Assembly: GCA_026874595.1 (NCBI GenBank) | Contig: CM049316.1 | Location: 56,431,676-56,495,675 of the forward strand | Reading direction: 5' to 3' | Source of the DNA: Sipunculus nudus | Taxonomy: Eukaryota > Annelida > Sipuncula > Golfingiida > Sipunculidae | DNA: 64,000 bases | In this document: piece after piece, positions 1 to 12,603 of the stretch | Layout: each line of letters starts with the position of its first letter | How positions within the stretch are numbered: position 1 is the stretch's first letter | Translations under genes and position numbers: made by a program | The notes under the pieces: generated by a model | Told to the model about the DNA's origin: nothing | Database searches by the model: none | The model's input: the letters and a program-made list of their open reading frames with translations, nothing else

Positions 1-797
1 AATTATTATAGGAGCGCCTATGGGTCGGGCTTCCAAAATCATAGATTTTACAGAAAGATATATGATATATCGATTTGGTGTAGACTTTATAAAAAAATAT
101 CATTCAGGGTAAAGGCTATATTAAAAACATAGCTCTTGGAATGCAATTATAACCCCCCCCCCCTTTGACCATTCTTGTTCATTCATTTGATTTGTCTCGG
201 TTTTAAGATGAACTCATGCATATACGAAATAACCCTACAACAATTATATGCTATAACGAAATTTTAGTTAAGCCCGTTTATTACACAAGTTTTCTGTTAC
301 ATAACACGGGGAAAAATGATCTAGGTTAGCCACAACAAGTCTTCATGAAAACCAACGGCGAGATCATATTTAACGCCTTGGCCTGTATAGACTGCACTAG
401 TTACCGGTTTATATAAGCTATTAAAAACTGTATAAAGCGTCATATTTTATTGTACTTTTTTAAAAATCACAAATTGAATACTAGTGAATGTCTGAACTAT
501 ACTAATTAGCATTTGCGTTAGCCTCTCTTTTATATGTAGTCCAATGAAATTAGGTTATTTAGGACTTCAGCCGCTATATCACGGAAAGAACAACGTATAA
601 TGTAACCAGAAGTGGACTCTCCTGTGTTTTGCTGTGAACTTTTTTAAGGACTTTAAATGGTGTGGATTAGCCTATCTTTATTATTTTCTGTTTATGCAAG
701 TGTATATATGTTTCCTGTGGATACACATTATCATTTATTGTTAAAGCGCTTAGACCAGCCCAGTTATTTAGACGTTTGAATAAGGAACTTATTGGTT

Positions 798-838
<41 letters not shown>

Positions 839-2480
839 CACAAATGTATGATTGTGTGTTTGTGGTGTGTGTAATTATATAGTATATTCCAAAATTAATA
901 TAAAAAGATGGAATTCTAGGTTGACAAAAAATTAAGCAAGCCTCTCACCTCTGGAAGTAACTGCTTCTGGCCTACATAGGCGGATGCATGTGTATGGAGG
1001 TAAGCTTGATAACCGACCAATATCCACGTATATAATATAATGTAAAGGATTACGTCAGAACAGTGCAACGTTCACCGTGCTGACTAATCTGTCCATAGGC
1101 TGATGGTTTGAATTTTGATACGTTGTGTCTTGTGCAGAGGGAGTTCTCTGGGAAAACACTGCGTCAGTGATGTTAATGCCAAATTTTACACTGCGCTTAG
1201 TACAGACGAGTATACAAGATCGATAATTGCTTGTAAACGCGTGCGGCAACTGTCTGCATGCATGGAGTATCTTTTACGTTAAGCGGATTGCTTTTCGAAT
1301 GGCAATTTCATAGTATCTATTCAGTGAATATGACAATATGCAGCACTGGTACTGTCGTACACTCTTGCTATATAGGTTTCTTTTTTTCATAAATGTTAAA
1401 ATGTACATTAATTTAAGCATATAGATGAAAATTCATATATGCGCATTCACTCATATATTTCACGATTTCACGGATATTATGAAGTCACCTTCCGTCTTAA
1501 ATATATCCAAACCATCTGTAACATGGAAGGGAACTTCAGTGTTCTAGCACGGATTTATCAGCGTTCTGGGCGTTTGCGTATAGGTCACGCCAGTTCGCTT
1601 AATTTTGCCGATTGTTACGTCAAAATAAGACAGTCTTGCCGGCTTTAATTGCGAGAATTTCGTTATTATAAAAAGTACATGTTTGAAACCTGCCAGCCCC
1701 TTTCCAGCTGAATTTTATATTTTCTTTCGTTGTAAGCCATTTCATCATGTATTTTTTGAACATTTCAAAATATTAGCAACAAAAGTTTGCTTGTTAAATT
1801 TAAATATTTATTTAATATATATATTTTCAAAAAGGATCTTAATTATTATCATTTTACATGCGGTTCTGACGTTTACGGCTCAAGCATTTGGAAAACACGT
1901 GTATGTTAAAGAGTGGACAACAAAAATAGATCCAACCAAATGCCAATATGTTCGGTTTACGAAAGACCGATATCAGAAATGACAATTATTCCAGTGGAAA
2001 TAGAGATTGTTAATACAGCATAGTCTGAATGGGAAAACTCTGTTAAACCTGAAATTGACAAGGTGATTGGTATCGCTCTCCCAGCAGCTTGCGGATACGG
2101 ACTATATACGCATACGTACTAAACGCATATATACGGACTACGCATGCGGATAAATGGAAACGGCCCAGTTAAAAAGTCTACAAAGCGAATTTTCAAAATG
2201 ACAGAAACTCAGTGAAAACACGATGTGTCACCTCTTAAGTCAACAGATCGCCAGTGTGTATTAGTTTAAACATCGTGCCCTCACTAAAAAATATATAAAT
2301 TTTTATACGCTCAAAATTTAAAAATTGGACAATCTTTCTCGTCTTAAAATGTTATTATTGAAAGTGATCGCGCGGGGAAAATCAAATAATGGAATTTATA
2401 AAGAACCACTACCTAATTTCGTGTTATCAACATGCGTATTTACCTGCCAGATCTACGTCAAGTGCCCTTCACTAATTCAC
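1..2480. other. Gene-free AT-rich region
   Basis: Only short ORFs without recognisable motifs are present. The sole clear structure is a (TA)n run near 803-835. I see no conserved exon, RNA gene or intact transposon on either strand. Confidence 0.5.
803..835. repeat. (TA)n microsatellite
   Basis: An uninterrupted alternating TA tract of about 33 bp is directly visible. Confidence 0.9.
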
Positions 2481-2489
2481 TGATGATAT

Positions 2490-3405
2490 TTATACACATA
2501 TGGACAGAGGAGATATAACTGCAGCTTGCTATCTTGACCTAACTAAAGGTTTTGATACAATTAATCACTCTTTACTGTTATGTAAACTTTTATGTAAACC
2601 CGGCCATGCAGTCAGGCTTCACTGTAGAGACAGGGGCTTGATTTGGTGCTTATTTGAAAGATCGTCTTCAACTTGTGCGATGCAACGGTAAAACTGCAAA
2701 GGCTCATACGATTAATACTAGTATAGAGGTACCCTTATAGGTACTGTACTCGGCCCTATTCTCTTCCTTTTATGTATTCATGATTTTTATCATCGACTAA
2801 GACCTGCAAAATGTATTGCTAACGCTGATAACACAACTATCTATTGTCATGGAAATACAGTATCGGAGGTGCAGCAAAACTTACTAAATGCGGTCAAATA
2901 ATGTAGCTTGTGATTGTTTCGTAATAAATTGGTTGACCATTAATATTAACAAATCTACTGTCATGCTGCCAGGTACTAGAAGTCGCGTTAATAATCATGG
3001 TCTCTGTATCATTGCTAACGGTATTCCATTACAGGAATCGTCTCAAACTTAACTCCTATAGGTGTCACCATAAATGCTAATCTATCTTGGCTACCACATG
3101 AAACAACCTTATGCAAACAATTAGCATCGAATCTATAGCACTTTTACATCGACTTTCTAAAATATTATCAATCAATGCATTATAATATTCTACAATATGT
3201 ACCACAATTCATCCACACATAGACTACCCGGTTAGTGCATGGGGGCAAGACGAAAACGTTAGTATGCCAAGAAAAGGTGCAAAAAAAAAAAAAAAATACA
3301 AATCGTGCTGCACGTATAGTTACCAGCTGTTACGATTGCGATATCCCAAGCGCAACCATACTGAAAGGGCTGCAATTGTTTACAGTTTCTGACAGTATCA
3401 CTTAC
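2490..3405 (+). pseudogene. Decayed non-LTR (LINE) reverse transcriptase, fragment A
   Basis: The stretch starting at 2500 translates to DITAACYLDLTKGFDTINHS, the typical motif of the first RT palm region in non-LTR retrotransposons. After frame breaks, a block near 2750-2830 reads LGPILFLLCIHDF and then ANADNTTIY. This corresponds to the catalytic Y/F-A-D-D box, but here the second aspartate is replaced by N. Further on (about 3205-3400) come the usual C-terminal phrases (H-DY--AWG, then RAARIVT-like). Several frameshifts and stops show that it is dead. Clade not assigned. Confidence 0.75.
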
Positions 3406-4370
3406 TTGAGTTAGTGCTTTATGAAAACCTTACATGGTCGGATCAGTCTGAACAGGTATATGCAAAAAGCTCTCCTCTAAAGTAGGTGCCCTTTTTAGGC
3501 GCATTCGATGCATTCCTCAAGACACCGCATTGAAAATGTACACTGGCCTGATTCAGCCACATGTTGACTACGGCCTCACAATCTGGGAAAATGCGCCTTC
3601 TTCATGTCTGACTCTCATTCAAAGTTTTCGAAATCGAGTCGCAATTTTAATTATGAATGTAGCATTACAGTTATCCGTTAATGCCTTGGCATTAAATCAG
3701 TTGAACAAAGAAATGAATATCTGACTCGCATCCTTACATTTAAATGTCTGAATAACTTAAGTCCATTCTATATGACCGATCTGTTCACTTTTGTTCACCA
3801 AGTCCACCATCATGATACATGGAATAGCTATTCCAAAAAATTATATGTACCGAAACCTCGGACAGACTATACTTAGAGAAATAATTTTTATGCCGAGGAC
3901 CAATTTATAGAACACATTAAATGAATCTCAAAGAAACTGCTCCTCCTTACAGGTCTTTAAAAAAGTATCATGTAATAAGTCTAAACCTTCTTTGTGCTTT
4001 ATATATATATATGTCATATAATCCATGTTATTTCATATTGTTATACATGTATTTCATAGTATATATGTCACACTCTTGATTGCCTTGTATATAACGTTGC
4101 ATGTCATAATTTTATATTTTCATATTTAATATCAAATCCTGCTGTATATTACATAGCATGTCATAGTTATATATTACTATGTGTAATATCACATCTTGCT
4201 GCATAATTTTATCTTAAGCCACTATTATTAATTGTGATTGCATTTTACAATGTTTTTACATTGTATAAACTGTATAGCCCAACAGGGCCCTGTGGCAGAT
4301 CACACAATCTTGTCTGAACGTGCTACCCTGAATAAATATGTTTAAATTAATAATAAATTAATAATAAAGA
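3406..4370 (+). pseudogene. Decayed LINE 3' end, fragment B
   Basis: The LINE C-terminal order restarts here (ENLTWSDQSEQV, then ALFRRIRCIPQ, then LKMYTGLIQPHVDYGLTIW near 3533), so this is a second copy abutting fragment A rather than its continuation. It is interrupted by stops from 3722. The 3' portion has an AT-rich tail ending in AATAAA and TAA-rich simple sequence at about 4330-4370, consistent with a LINE 3' UTR. Confidence 0.65.
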
Positions 4371-4379
4371 TGTGAATAT

Positions 4380-4676
4380 TTTATATCCATTTTGATGTAT
4401 AGATATGAAGATCAAATAGGCATCTACAATCCCAATAATTTTACGTTTGCAAATGATACGCACAACTATGTTACTAGATCTGCGGCAAGAGGCCTCCTGT
4501 TTGGGCCGAAACCGAGAAATGAGTTTTACAAAAAAAGCTTTTCATACCGAGGCCCTTCTGTTTGGAACTCATTGCCTAGAGAAATCAGGCCTTTACAAAT
4601 ATTACCAACTTTTAAACGAAAGGTAAAAGCTTTTCTTTTAATGTCTCAGCCTTGTATAGTTAAAGAGAAACTTTGA
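4380..4676 (+). pseudogene. LINE C-terminal fragment C
   Basis: An open stretch of 94 codons starts at 4392 and ends at a stop at 4674-4676. It contains NYVTRSAARGL, then KKSFSYRGPSVWNSLPREIR and a basic LPTFKRKVKAFL end. This combination (TR-, SFSYRG--WN-LP--IR) is the well-known C-terminal signature of many LINE ORF2 proteins. It is a third, separate 3' fragment because fragment B already passed the equivalent position. Confidence 0.75.
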
Positions 4677-4844
4677 ATATAGCATTATCTTTAAAAGATT
4701 TTTTTAAAACCGCGATGTGCAGAGTATATTCTAATTATGCTGTGTTTTATTCTTTTTACGTATCCTTTGAAGTCATCTGACAGACATTTTTGACGTGATT
4801 GTATAATTCATTTAGTTGTGATTTTACTTTGGAGCGGGTTTATA

Positions 4845-4856
4845 TATATGTATATT

Positions 4857-4889
<33 letters not shown>

Positions 4890-4897
4890 ATATATTA
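4845..4897. repeat. AT-rich (TA)n tract
   Basis: An imperfect TATA repeat of about 50 bp follows LINE fragment C directly. Confidence 0.8.
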
Positions 4898-4899
4898 AG

Positions 4900-5930
4900 T
4901 AATTAATTATATTATAACATATATTGGATTCAGAGTGGGAATTCTAAATTCAGGTGTAGCCTACTGCATGGTAGCAGAAGATGACATTTGGAAGATAAAA
5001 GGGACCAACAAATAACAGAAGAACATATCAGGAAAATCCATAAAGTCATTTCTAAGACGCCTTTTTAGTTAAAGATCTTTATTCTTCAAGGCATAAACCC
5101 CTCGTCGTTGACCGCGACATCTCTGCGTGAAGCAGAAGGTATATATGCATAAGAACATGACGACGTAACCATGACAACATGACAACCAGGCCTTTTTAAA
5201 TTATTCTGATAAGGGCCTGCGAGTCATGATACAAGTTACAATAGCATGGGTCGGATCAAAGTGTTTGCTGTGTGGTAGTATAAATATATTTGACATCAGA
5301 GGCTTATATGGTCGTTTTTTGTTTGCTAAATAATGAAGAATTTTTGACAAAATTTGTGGTGATTACCCCGGCGGCAAAAAAAAAATGAAGTTTGAAGCAG
5401 TTTCGGCTACCGCAGTTAGGCCGTCATGACGGACGGAGAGACAAACTTTCCAAGTAAAACCAGCCTCGTTATTAAAAACTGCTGCATGAATACACATTAG
5501 TCAACATTGAATGTAGCATTTTTTTCCATTTCACAACAGAATAACGTCTCTTTTTGTTTTACCTCGAAAAAATGACAGTTCGACAAGTATTTGAAAATGA
5601 AAAAGTACTGTTAGAAATTATACTAGTATTGATAATTCTTATACTAGAAATGATCCGAACCCTATAGCTTGTACTGCCACCTCAACGCCTTCAGTTAATA
5701 AAAAAATCAACGTTTCGGTGGCTCGCTGACGCTGATGACGGTGTTGCATTGATACCAATCGTTTTCTTTATTGAGCGCGTATAGCATCAACATAACAATA
5801 TTCGCACACAAAGGAAAAAAAAAAAAAGATCTATGGATATAGATCTATAACTGTTTCGAATCAATTTACAGATTTACTCTCTGTTACATATACCTTATTA
5901 TTATATGGAATAGGCGTTTTCACAAAGCAA
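4900..5930. other. No feature recognised
   Basis: No ORF with similarity and no inverted repeat was noticed in this stretch. Confidence 0.4.
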
Positions 5931-5965
5931 AGTGGCGGATCCAAAAATTCGAGAACCTAGGGGAT

Positions 5966-5988
5966 GGGGGGGGGGGGGGGGGGGGGGG
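5966..5988. repeat. poly-G run of 23
   Basis: Twenty-three consecutive G residues, then A and five more G. This is a possible G-quadruplex former and also a likely sequencing-error site. Confidence 0.9.
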
Positions 5989-6399
5989 AGGGGGATTGGG
6001 CGCTGAAAAAGGGTTGGTGGCTGATGGGTATTATTAAAACTAAGTTTTAAATGTTTTGTTGTAAAGTAAATATATCCTGGTGGGTTCTGCTTCCCTTATT
6101 GGAAATTTTTAAAATATGCAATGTTATAAGAGGATATTTTGATGCACCTGTCACATAAAATAAGATGTTCTGTTCCTTAACCTACTATTCTCTCAAATGA
6201 TTTTTCTTAACGTATAGTGAAACTTTACGGGGAATGGGTGGGGTATATTAACGTATGGCCGGCGTTAATATTTATATTTTTTTATTAAAAATTACGATTT
6301 TTTTATGGAAGTAAAAATCTTGTATCAATGGTGACAAGTAGTCTGAGGACAACAGGGCTCGCCGGTAATTCAGAAAACAAAGAGCACCACAGGGTATGC

Positions 6400-7260
6400 G
6401 TAATATGCCCGTCATATTTCTTGTGACCTCTGACTTCTTAAAATATGCATCGATTTTGGCGGGAATAAACTGAGGTGAGATATTATATTGGTTAATATTT
6501 CTATGGAGTTTCATGAAAATCCATTATATTTCTGCTTAGTGACAGAAGCGACACCATAAAGTTGGCTGTTGACCTCTGACCTCAATGAATATGTGTGGAT
6601 TTTGCCGGGAATTAAATTAAGGCAAGATATTATATTGCAGAGTTCTTGCGCCTTTTCGATTTAAAAAAGTAAGACCTTTTTAAGACTTTATAAGACTATT
6701 TTTCGTGGAAAATAAGACCATTTTCTCATGGTTATTAGAAACCTTATATGCATGTCTTAATTATATTCGTTTTTTTTTTTACACTCACCCAAACTACAAA
6801 TGACGCAACAATAAATAAATAGGCCTTCATTTACATGCACGTATATTCTCTTCACTTTTGCCGGCTGTTGCCGTAAACTTATACAGATCTGTCGTTTCGA
6901 TCGGAGTTCATTCACGTATATTATACATGGCAAATCATGCATCTTTTTTTTTCATAAATCTGTCCAACCGGCTGCCTATATTATCTCGACCACTGCAATT
7001 TTAGCAGGAAGATAATTTTCAAATATCCTGTATTATATCGACCTTTGAGAAAATTAATTACTTAGTGGTCGCCAAATTGAGATATAATTGGTTATTTTAT
7101 CTGTTGAGTTTTATCATAATCCCTCTCTTTCCTGCTAAGTTATCGCAGCGACACCATGAAGTAGCTTTGTGACCTAGCTCTGATCTCATTAAATATGTGT
7201 GGATTATGCCTATAATAAAACTTTACCTAGTTAATTTATGGGTAATGTCACAGAACATCA
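6400..7260. repeat. Diverged tandem units, about 147 bp
   Basis: A block with 'TGACCTCTGAC', 'ATGTGTGGATTTTG', 'GAGATATTATATTGG' and 'GCGACACCAT' recurs in the same order at about 6422-6565, 6569-6640 and 7075-7215. The first two are 147 bp apart. The copies are strongly diverged. Confidence 0.5.
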
Positions 7261-8399
7261 GTATAAATTTAACAAAAATATCTTCATTAGCAATTGAGCA
7301 ATAAGCTCAAACTGACTTTTTCATGAACAAAGGTGGCCTGTGACCTTGAACTTCAACCCCGCAAAATATAGGGGAGATTCTTAATATATAAAATTTATAA
7401 ATAAATCACTGAAAAACTATAACCTGACTTGTTCATAAACAACGGGGGCCTGTGATCTTTACCTTAGAATCACTACATCAAAGGAGGGATTCCTAACCCC
7501 AATGATATACAGTTGAAATATAAAAACAATAGGGTAAGTGGTTGTTCTGTTATAAAGAGTTATCCCAAAACTTTAACCTGAGCTTGGTGGGGATCTGTAC
7601 AAATTTTGTTCGTTAAGTGTTAATTACTGGTCCAGAAATTAAAATCTGTTAAAAACTTTTCATAGGTGTACTAGGTATTGTCACTGTTCACCAGTGTACT
7701 TGATTTAATTTAAATATCTTCATTAGCAATGGAGCCTAACAAAAAAACTTTAATCTGACTTTTTCATGAACAACGGGAGCCTGTGACCTTGACCTTTGGA
7801 TCCCCAACCATAGGGGGGGGGAGGGATTCCAGACCACCAATTAGGGCCCTGCACGGGCTAAAAATTAAACCCGCACCCGCCCCGGATGTAACCCGAATTG
7901 AATTCAATGCGGGGGGCCCCGGGGTTGCGGTATACGCTCTCCTGAATTTTGTTCCGGCGAGCTTTAAAGTGAGCATCTATGTTTATAACTTGCAAAATAC
8001 CTTCTTTTAAAATAATTCGTAAAGTTTTTACAGCCGACCCTTACCAGGGCTGAGTTCTTCAAGCTGGTGGTAATGAAGATCGTGCCTCACTCACATGCAG
8101 GCGAATGCAATTTGGCGGTTCCTCAGTGTTGTGACCCAGCATGATAGTAAGGTTAATAACGGAAAGACTCCTTCCCTTGGTATAGAAATATTTGGGTGCT
8201 ATCTTTATATTGAGTAAAGTGCAAAGCTATTCATTAATATCCTCAACCTTGATATTGGAAAGAAATTAACTAAGGATAATTTAATAATCTAATTGCTAGG
8301 GAAAAAATATGAAAAATGAATATTTTTTTTAATTACTTACGAATAGATTGCAAAATAAATGAATAAAATGAGATGTTTCAGCTCTCGCCCCGCTCTGGA

Positions 8400-9790
8400 T
8401 CCGCCACGTAAGTATATAATTTGCTTTATAAATTTATTGTACAACGTTATGATTGTTTCGTTTGTCTAAAGCTTTTGATGAAGTATACCGATCACGTTAT
8501 AAGACCACAATGCATGGGCTGATGAGGGGTAATCACAATTATATATTGCTGAAATATGCATACTATACATGTAATAACATAATAAAATATGCATACTATT
8601 TTACATGTTTTACATATTTTTCTCATATGACTAGATATTTGCTTATTTAAGAATAAGGAGTTTTACTATTGACTGATTTTACACATTGAGTGTAACATAT
8701 ATGTATGTACAATCCACTATCTTTATTTTCTGCTGGCATATATGCGGACACCACTACCATTAAAAATTACTAACACTTCGGCCAGAATGAACGATCGAAA
8801 TGCAGTAATTCACAATAAAACTATGTATTATATATGACTACTATTTGAAACTATTAGAAATGATTGGAACCTTATAGGTTCGCGATTAAGAGGTCCATAA
8901 TACCATGTTCATCAGGATAAAATTTCTCACTGCAAATATTTTCAAAGAACCAATCTTAAAAAAAAAGATTACTTTACTTAACTGTTTTCCGGGTATTAAT
9001 CTTCAGTAAAAATTCAAAGCAATTGACTGGACTGTTCTTTGGATAATGCGCGAAAGGAATTCAAATATTACTGCATGGCGGACATAACAAATTTCTTATG
9101 GGTCTGGAATTCAATTGCACACATTTTATTTCACAGGGGTCAATGTTTCTTATTGCTCTAACTGTGGTTTGATAATGCATAAAAGAATCTCTATATCACT
9201 GCATGATGGCCATACTGGATTTCTGATTGGTCTGAAATTTGATAGACTGTGCATATCCTCCAACTTGTATCATTATGCATTAAACTTTCATGACATTGAA
9301 ATTGCTGGGCACCTGCAGATTGCATCTCAATACAACTGATAACAAAATACTCATTCTCGCAAGACTCGCCATGTGCAATCTTTAAGAGAAAAGTAATTTT
9401 AACGTCCCTGGTAGTGTACACACTCGCCAGCAGCTTCACTCACTTAATAACTCAGCCATGATATGGACTCGGCATCACATATCAAATTGTGTGGGCTGCG
9501 GTAACTGCATATGATTGACGACAAGCCTTTTCGGTTACAAAATATTCTTAATTTTTCACCAGGATTGGTGATGTTACACATGTATGCATGACCTAAGGTT
9601 ACACATGATAATATTTTAGATTAAAACAAGACCTACAGGCCTAATGCGAACCTGTGCAATGAGATTACACAAGGTATAATGCTTCAATGCTGGACCATTA
9701 CTTTTCAAGAACATGTGTAACATGTATATGAACAATGTAAGTACTAAACACTTAGAACAAGAAACAAACAAACATTACTGCTGAAATTCT
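8400..9790. other. No gene; weak local duplication
   Basis: No recognisable coding sequence. Around 9010-9120 and 9155-9260 two segments share 'GATAATGC', 'ACTGCATG-(C/T)GG', 'CT-AT-GGTCTG' in the same order, suggesting an old tandem duplication of about 145 bp. Confidence 0.35.
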
Positions 9791-9814
9791 AGCATGGGTG
9801 CTCACAACACAAAA

Positions 9815-11665
9815 ACTAGAATACGGGTAGTCAACAAGCGACTACTTGTATCCGCCAAAATCAGAGTGGAAGGGTGAAGTGAGGCATGGATTGAGTGGCA
9901 TGGGGAAAAAGAGTGAGGTGTGTTGCAAAATAGCCTGGATGTCTGCAGCCGAAATGTATATGTAGGTTGCGCCACCTTCCACAAAACCCAGAAAGCTGTC
10001 CAAGATGTATAAACATGCAAATTTTAGGCAGACAAGTCAAACCACTACTGAGATATGAGTGATTTTAGCCCACGGCAGATAATCAGGTTGTAGTTGGCAC
10101 CACCAGTTTTGCGTATGATAAAGAACTATGGGAGATCTATACACATGCAAAGTTTTGGCCCAACTGGTCAAACGGTTCCCGAGATATGAGCTTGGAAGTC
10201 TGCAGCTTAAACGTGAATGCAGGTGGCGTCATAAAATCAAGAAAGCTGTCCAGGATGTATACACATGCAAATTTTCATGTGGATGAGTCCAACCAATGCA
10301 GAGATATGAGTGTTTTTATCCCAAGGCAGATGAACAGATGGACGCTGTGCAAAAATGGTTGCAGGTGGCGCCACCTTTTTTGTGTATGTTATAAAGCTAT
10401 CCATGGGCTACATTTGTGTAAATTTTTTTTCCTGATCGGTCAAACAGTTCCCGAGATATGTGGGTTTATGAAACAGATGCACATACGGATGCTGGGCAGA
10501 GAGGAAAGGTCAGAGGTCAAGGCCACTTGGTTAGGCACCAGTTCACATGTGACCCGACAATTTGTGTAAGTTTCCGAAAAATTCGTCCAGTAGTCTCAGA
10601 GAAGTTCTCCAGAAACGAACGCGGCGGCGGCGCGGAGGAACCCAGTCAAAAACATAATATCTGCAAAACTTCGTTTGGCGGATACAATAAGAATTATTGT
10701 AGGAATTATTCTTGTAAAATATTTAACAAACTGGCTTCAGTGGCATCAGTCAAAAAACATTTTGCAGGCTTATAACTCATATAGGACGATACAGCAAACT
10801 GGCTAAGAAGCTTCCAGTAACTCAGCAAAAAAGCGCTGAACTATTTGAACAAACTTGAATCTTTAACATCTGAGGATAATTAATGTGTGAGATTTAAGAA
10901 TTTGGCCCAGTGGTTTTTGAGAAGAAGATCTTTGTAGCCACTGAGCTAAAATGGGCTGTTATGGCATATGACTAAATTCAGCTTCCCATAACTTAGCCAA
11001 AAGTCTCTGAAAAGAGAAAATTTGAACAAACTTCAGAAAGCACTACCCTAGAATCATTTCTGTGCGATATTAAACATTTTTGCCATATGGTTTCAGAGAA
11101 GAAGTTTTTTTGTAGCCCTCAGTGTGATACAGGCACTGATGACCCTGTACAAAAAAAGGCCGATGCAGGTGGCACCACCAATACATAAATTTCAGATATG
11201 ACCTATGTGACCAACATTGGCATAAAATTTGGTGATGATAGCCAAAGCCGTTTCTGAGATTTTAATTTTAATATGCTTTTTTGCACAGTTAACAAAGTTC
11301 AACCTCCTGTAATTGGCCAAAAATCTCCCAACTGGAACCATTCAAACAAACTTGAGAAAGATTGTTCCAGGGATCATTTCTGTGAAATATTGGACAATTT
11401 GGCTGGACAGTTTCAGAGAAGAAAATTTTTAAAGCTTTTTTAGCTTTATCCCTATAAAATCTAAGAAAATGCAGTTATAAAAAAATAAACAAAATCCGAT
11501 ATAGTGTTTTGGATGACTGATTATTTGCAAAAAAATTGGTGATGCTAGCTCCTGCCGTTTTTGAGATAGCTGTGGTTAACGCATAGGCGACGCATGACAG
11601 ACAATGCACGATGGATGACACCACACCATCGAATAAGCTCTCAGGTTCACCTTAAAAAAAAAAAA
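9815..11665. repeat. Dispersed repeat array, family B, copy 1
   Basis: The segment starting 'CTAGAATACGGGTAGTCAAC' at about 9818 is also found at 62608, so it is a dispersed repeat. Inside, blocks with 'GCGCCACC', 'AAGCTGTCCA-GATGTATA-ACATGCAAA', 'GTCAAACC' and 'GAGATATGAG' recur about every 110-240 bp. From about 10790 to 11640 more diverged units containing 'CAGAGAAGAA' follow. The longest open frames here (for example 10186-10569) shift with the repeat units and carry no domain, so I do not regard them as genes. Confidence 0.7.
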
Positions 11666-11699
11666 CTGATTTATAAATAATTTCTAGTCTATTCTCAAT

Positions 11700-12420
11700 G
11701 GTCTGTCTTTTTTAACAAATTTTTGTAGACTTGCCAGATTGCCAGTATGATTTCAATATAAATGAGAAAACATATACATGTATTAAAATATTTTTTTTAT
11801 TTATTATATTAATAAAAAATATCATAAGTGGCACAGTTCATGTAAAATCATTTTTGAAAATTTTGACACTGACTTTAATATATACCAGGTATGTACTAAT
11901 GAAACTGAATCTTAAACAGGAAATTGAACTGGTGTAACCTCAAACAAATTAGTGTTTTTGATGCTGATGTCTAACATTTTTTTTTACATGACAAACAAAG
12001 CTATTGAACACTGGTGACTTTGTACAACATGGTAAAATTTCCATGATATGACGGATGGGGCAAGTTTATTTCTCTCACTGGAAGAGCCTCTGTTTCTGAT
12101 ATTAAATATTTTCATCAACTGATCGTCCTTTAAATGGCATTAATCCTGGATCTTTTACCAGCTGTCTCAAAATCCCCATGCCCACCCAACCCCCAAAATA
12201 AAATGCCCTTTTAAGGTCTGCATAATATCCAGAATAATATATAATGAAGATCCACTGATATATGCTAATAAAATTCTCTTCTAATGCAACTTTCGAACAG
12301 AAGGAACATATATCAGTATTATAACTGACAATGGCAGTTGTTGTCAGGTTGTCCTCTGTGACCGCACCACGCTTTGGGATTGAACTGAAGGGAACAGTGC
12401 AAAATGTTTCCTTAGGGAGT
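11700..12420. other. No gene; region downstream of POP4
   Basis: AT-rich sequence without a recognisable exon or repeat. It lies beyond the predicted POP4 polyadenylation signal. Confidence 0.4.
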
Positions 12421-12425
12421 CATTC

Positions 12426-12431
12426 TTTATT
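12426..12431 (-). terminator. POP4 polyadenylation signal (AATAAA)
   Basis: The canonical AATAAA hexamer on the minus strand lies about 170 bp after the POP4 stop codon. It is the first clear hexamer downstream. Confidence 0.5.
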
Positions 12432-12603
12432 TTTTCCATAAATCATGAGAAATTTGACATTTTTTCAAGGAGGGGCCATCAGTCAGATACTTCACAATGT
12501 CAACTTAGCCCGCCAGTGAACTTGGCCAATGTCAACTCCCTGCTGGAACAAAGACATTCTCACTCCGACATCACTGAGAGATGCTAATGAAATCATCCTA
12601 GAT

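Larger units (their letters stand above)
5933..8400. mobile_element. Candidate TIR element with GTGGCGGATCC ends
   Basis: The sequence GTGGCGGATCCA at about 5934 reappears inverted as TGGATCCGCCAC at about 8396. Between them lie a 23-base G run and several diverged copies of a repeat beginning 'GTGACCTCTGACC' (near 6422, 6569, 7161), then shorter 'GTGACCTTGA' variants (7340, 7775). No transposase ORF is visible. The inverted ends are short, so two independently inserted repeat fragments are an alternative explanation. Confidence 0.35.

Noticed and set aside
8453-8650. Phrase LSKAFDEVY resembling an RT motif
   Set aside because: Only a few residues match and no flanking RT blocks are present in any frame.
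10186-10775. Open frames of 127 and 105 codons in two frames
   Set aside because: They lie in the family B repeat array and the protein content follows the repeat units; no domain is visible.
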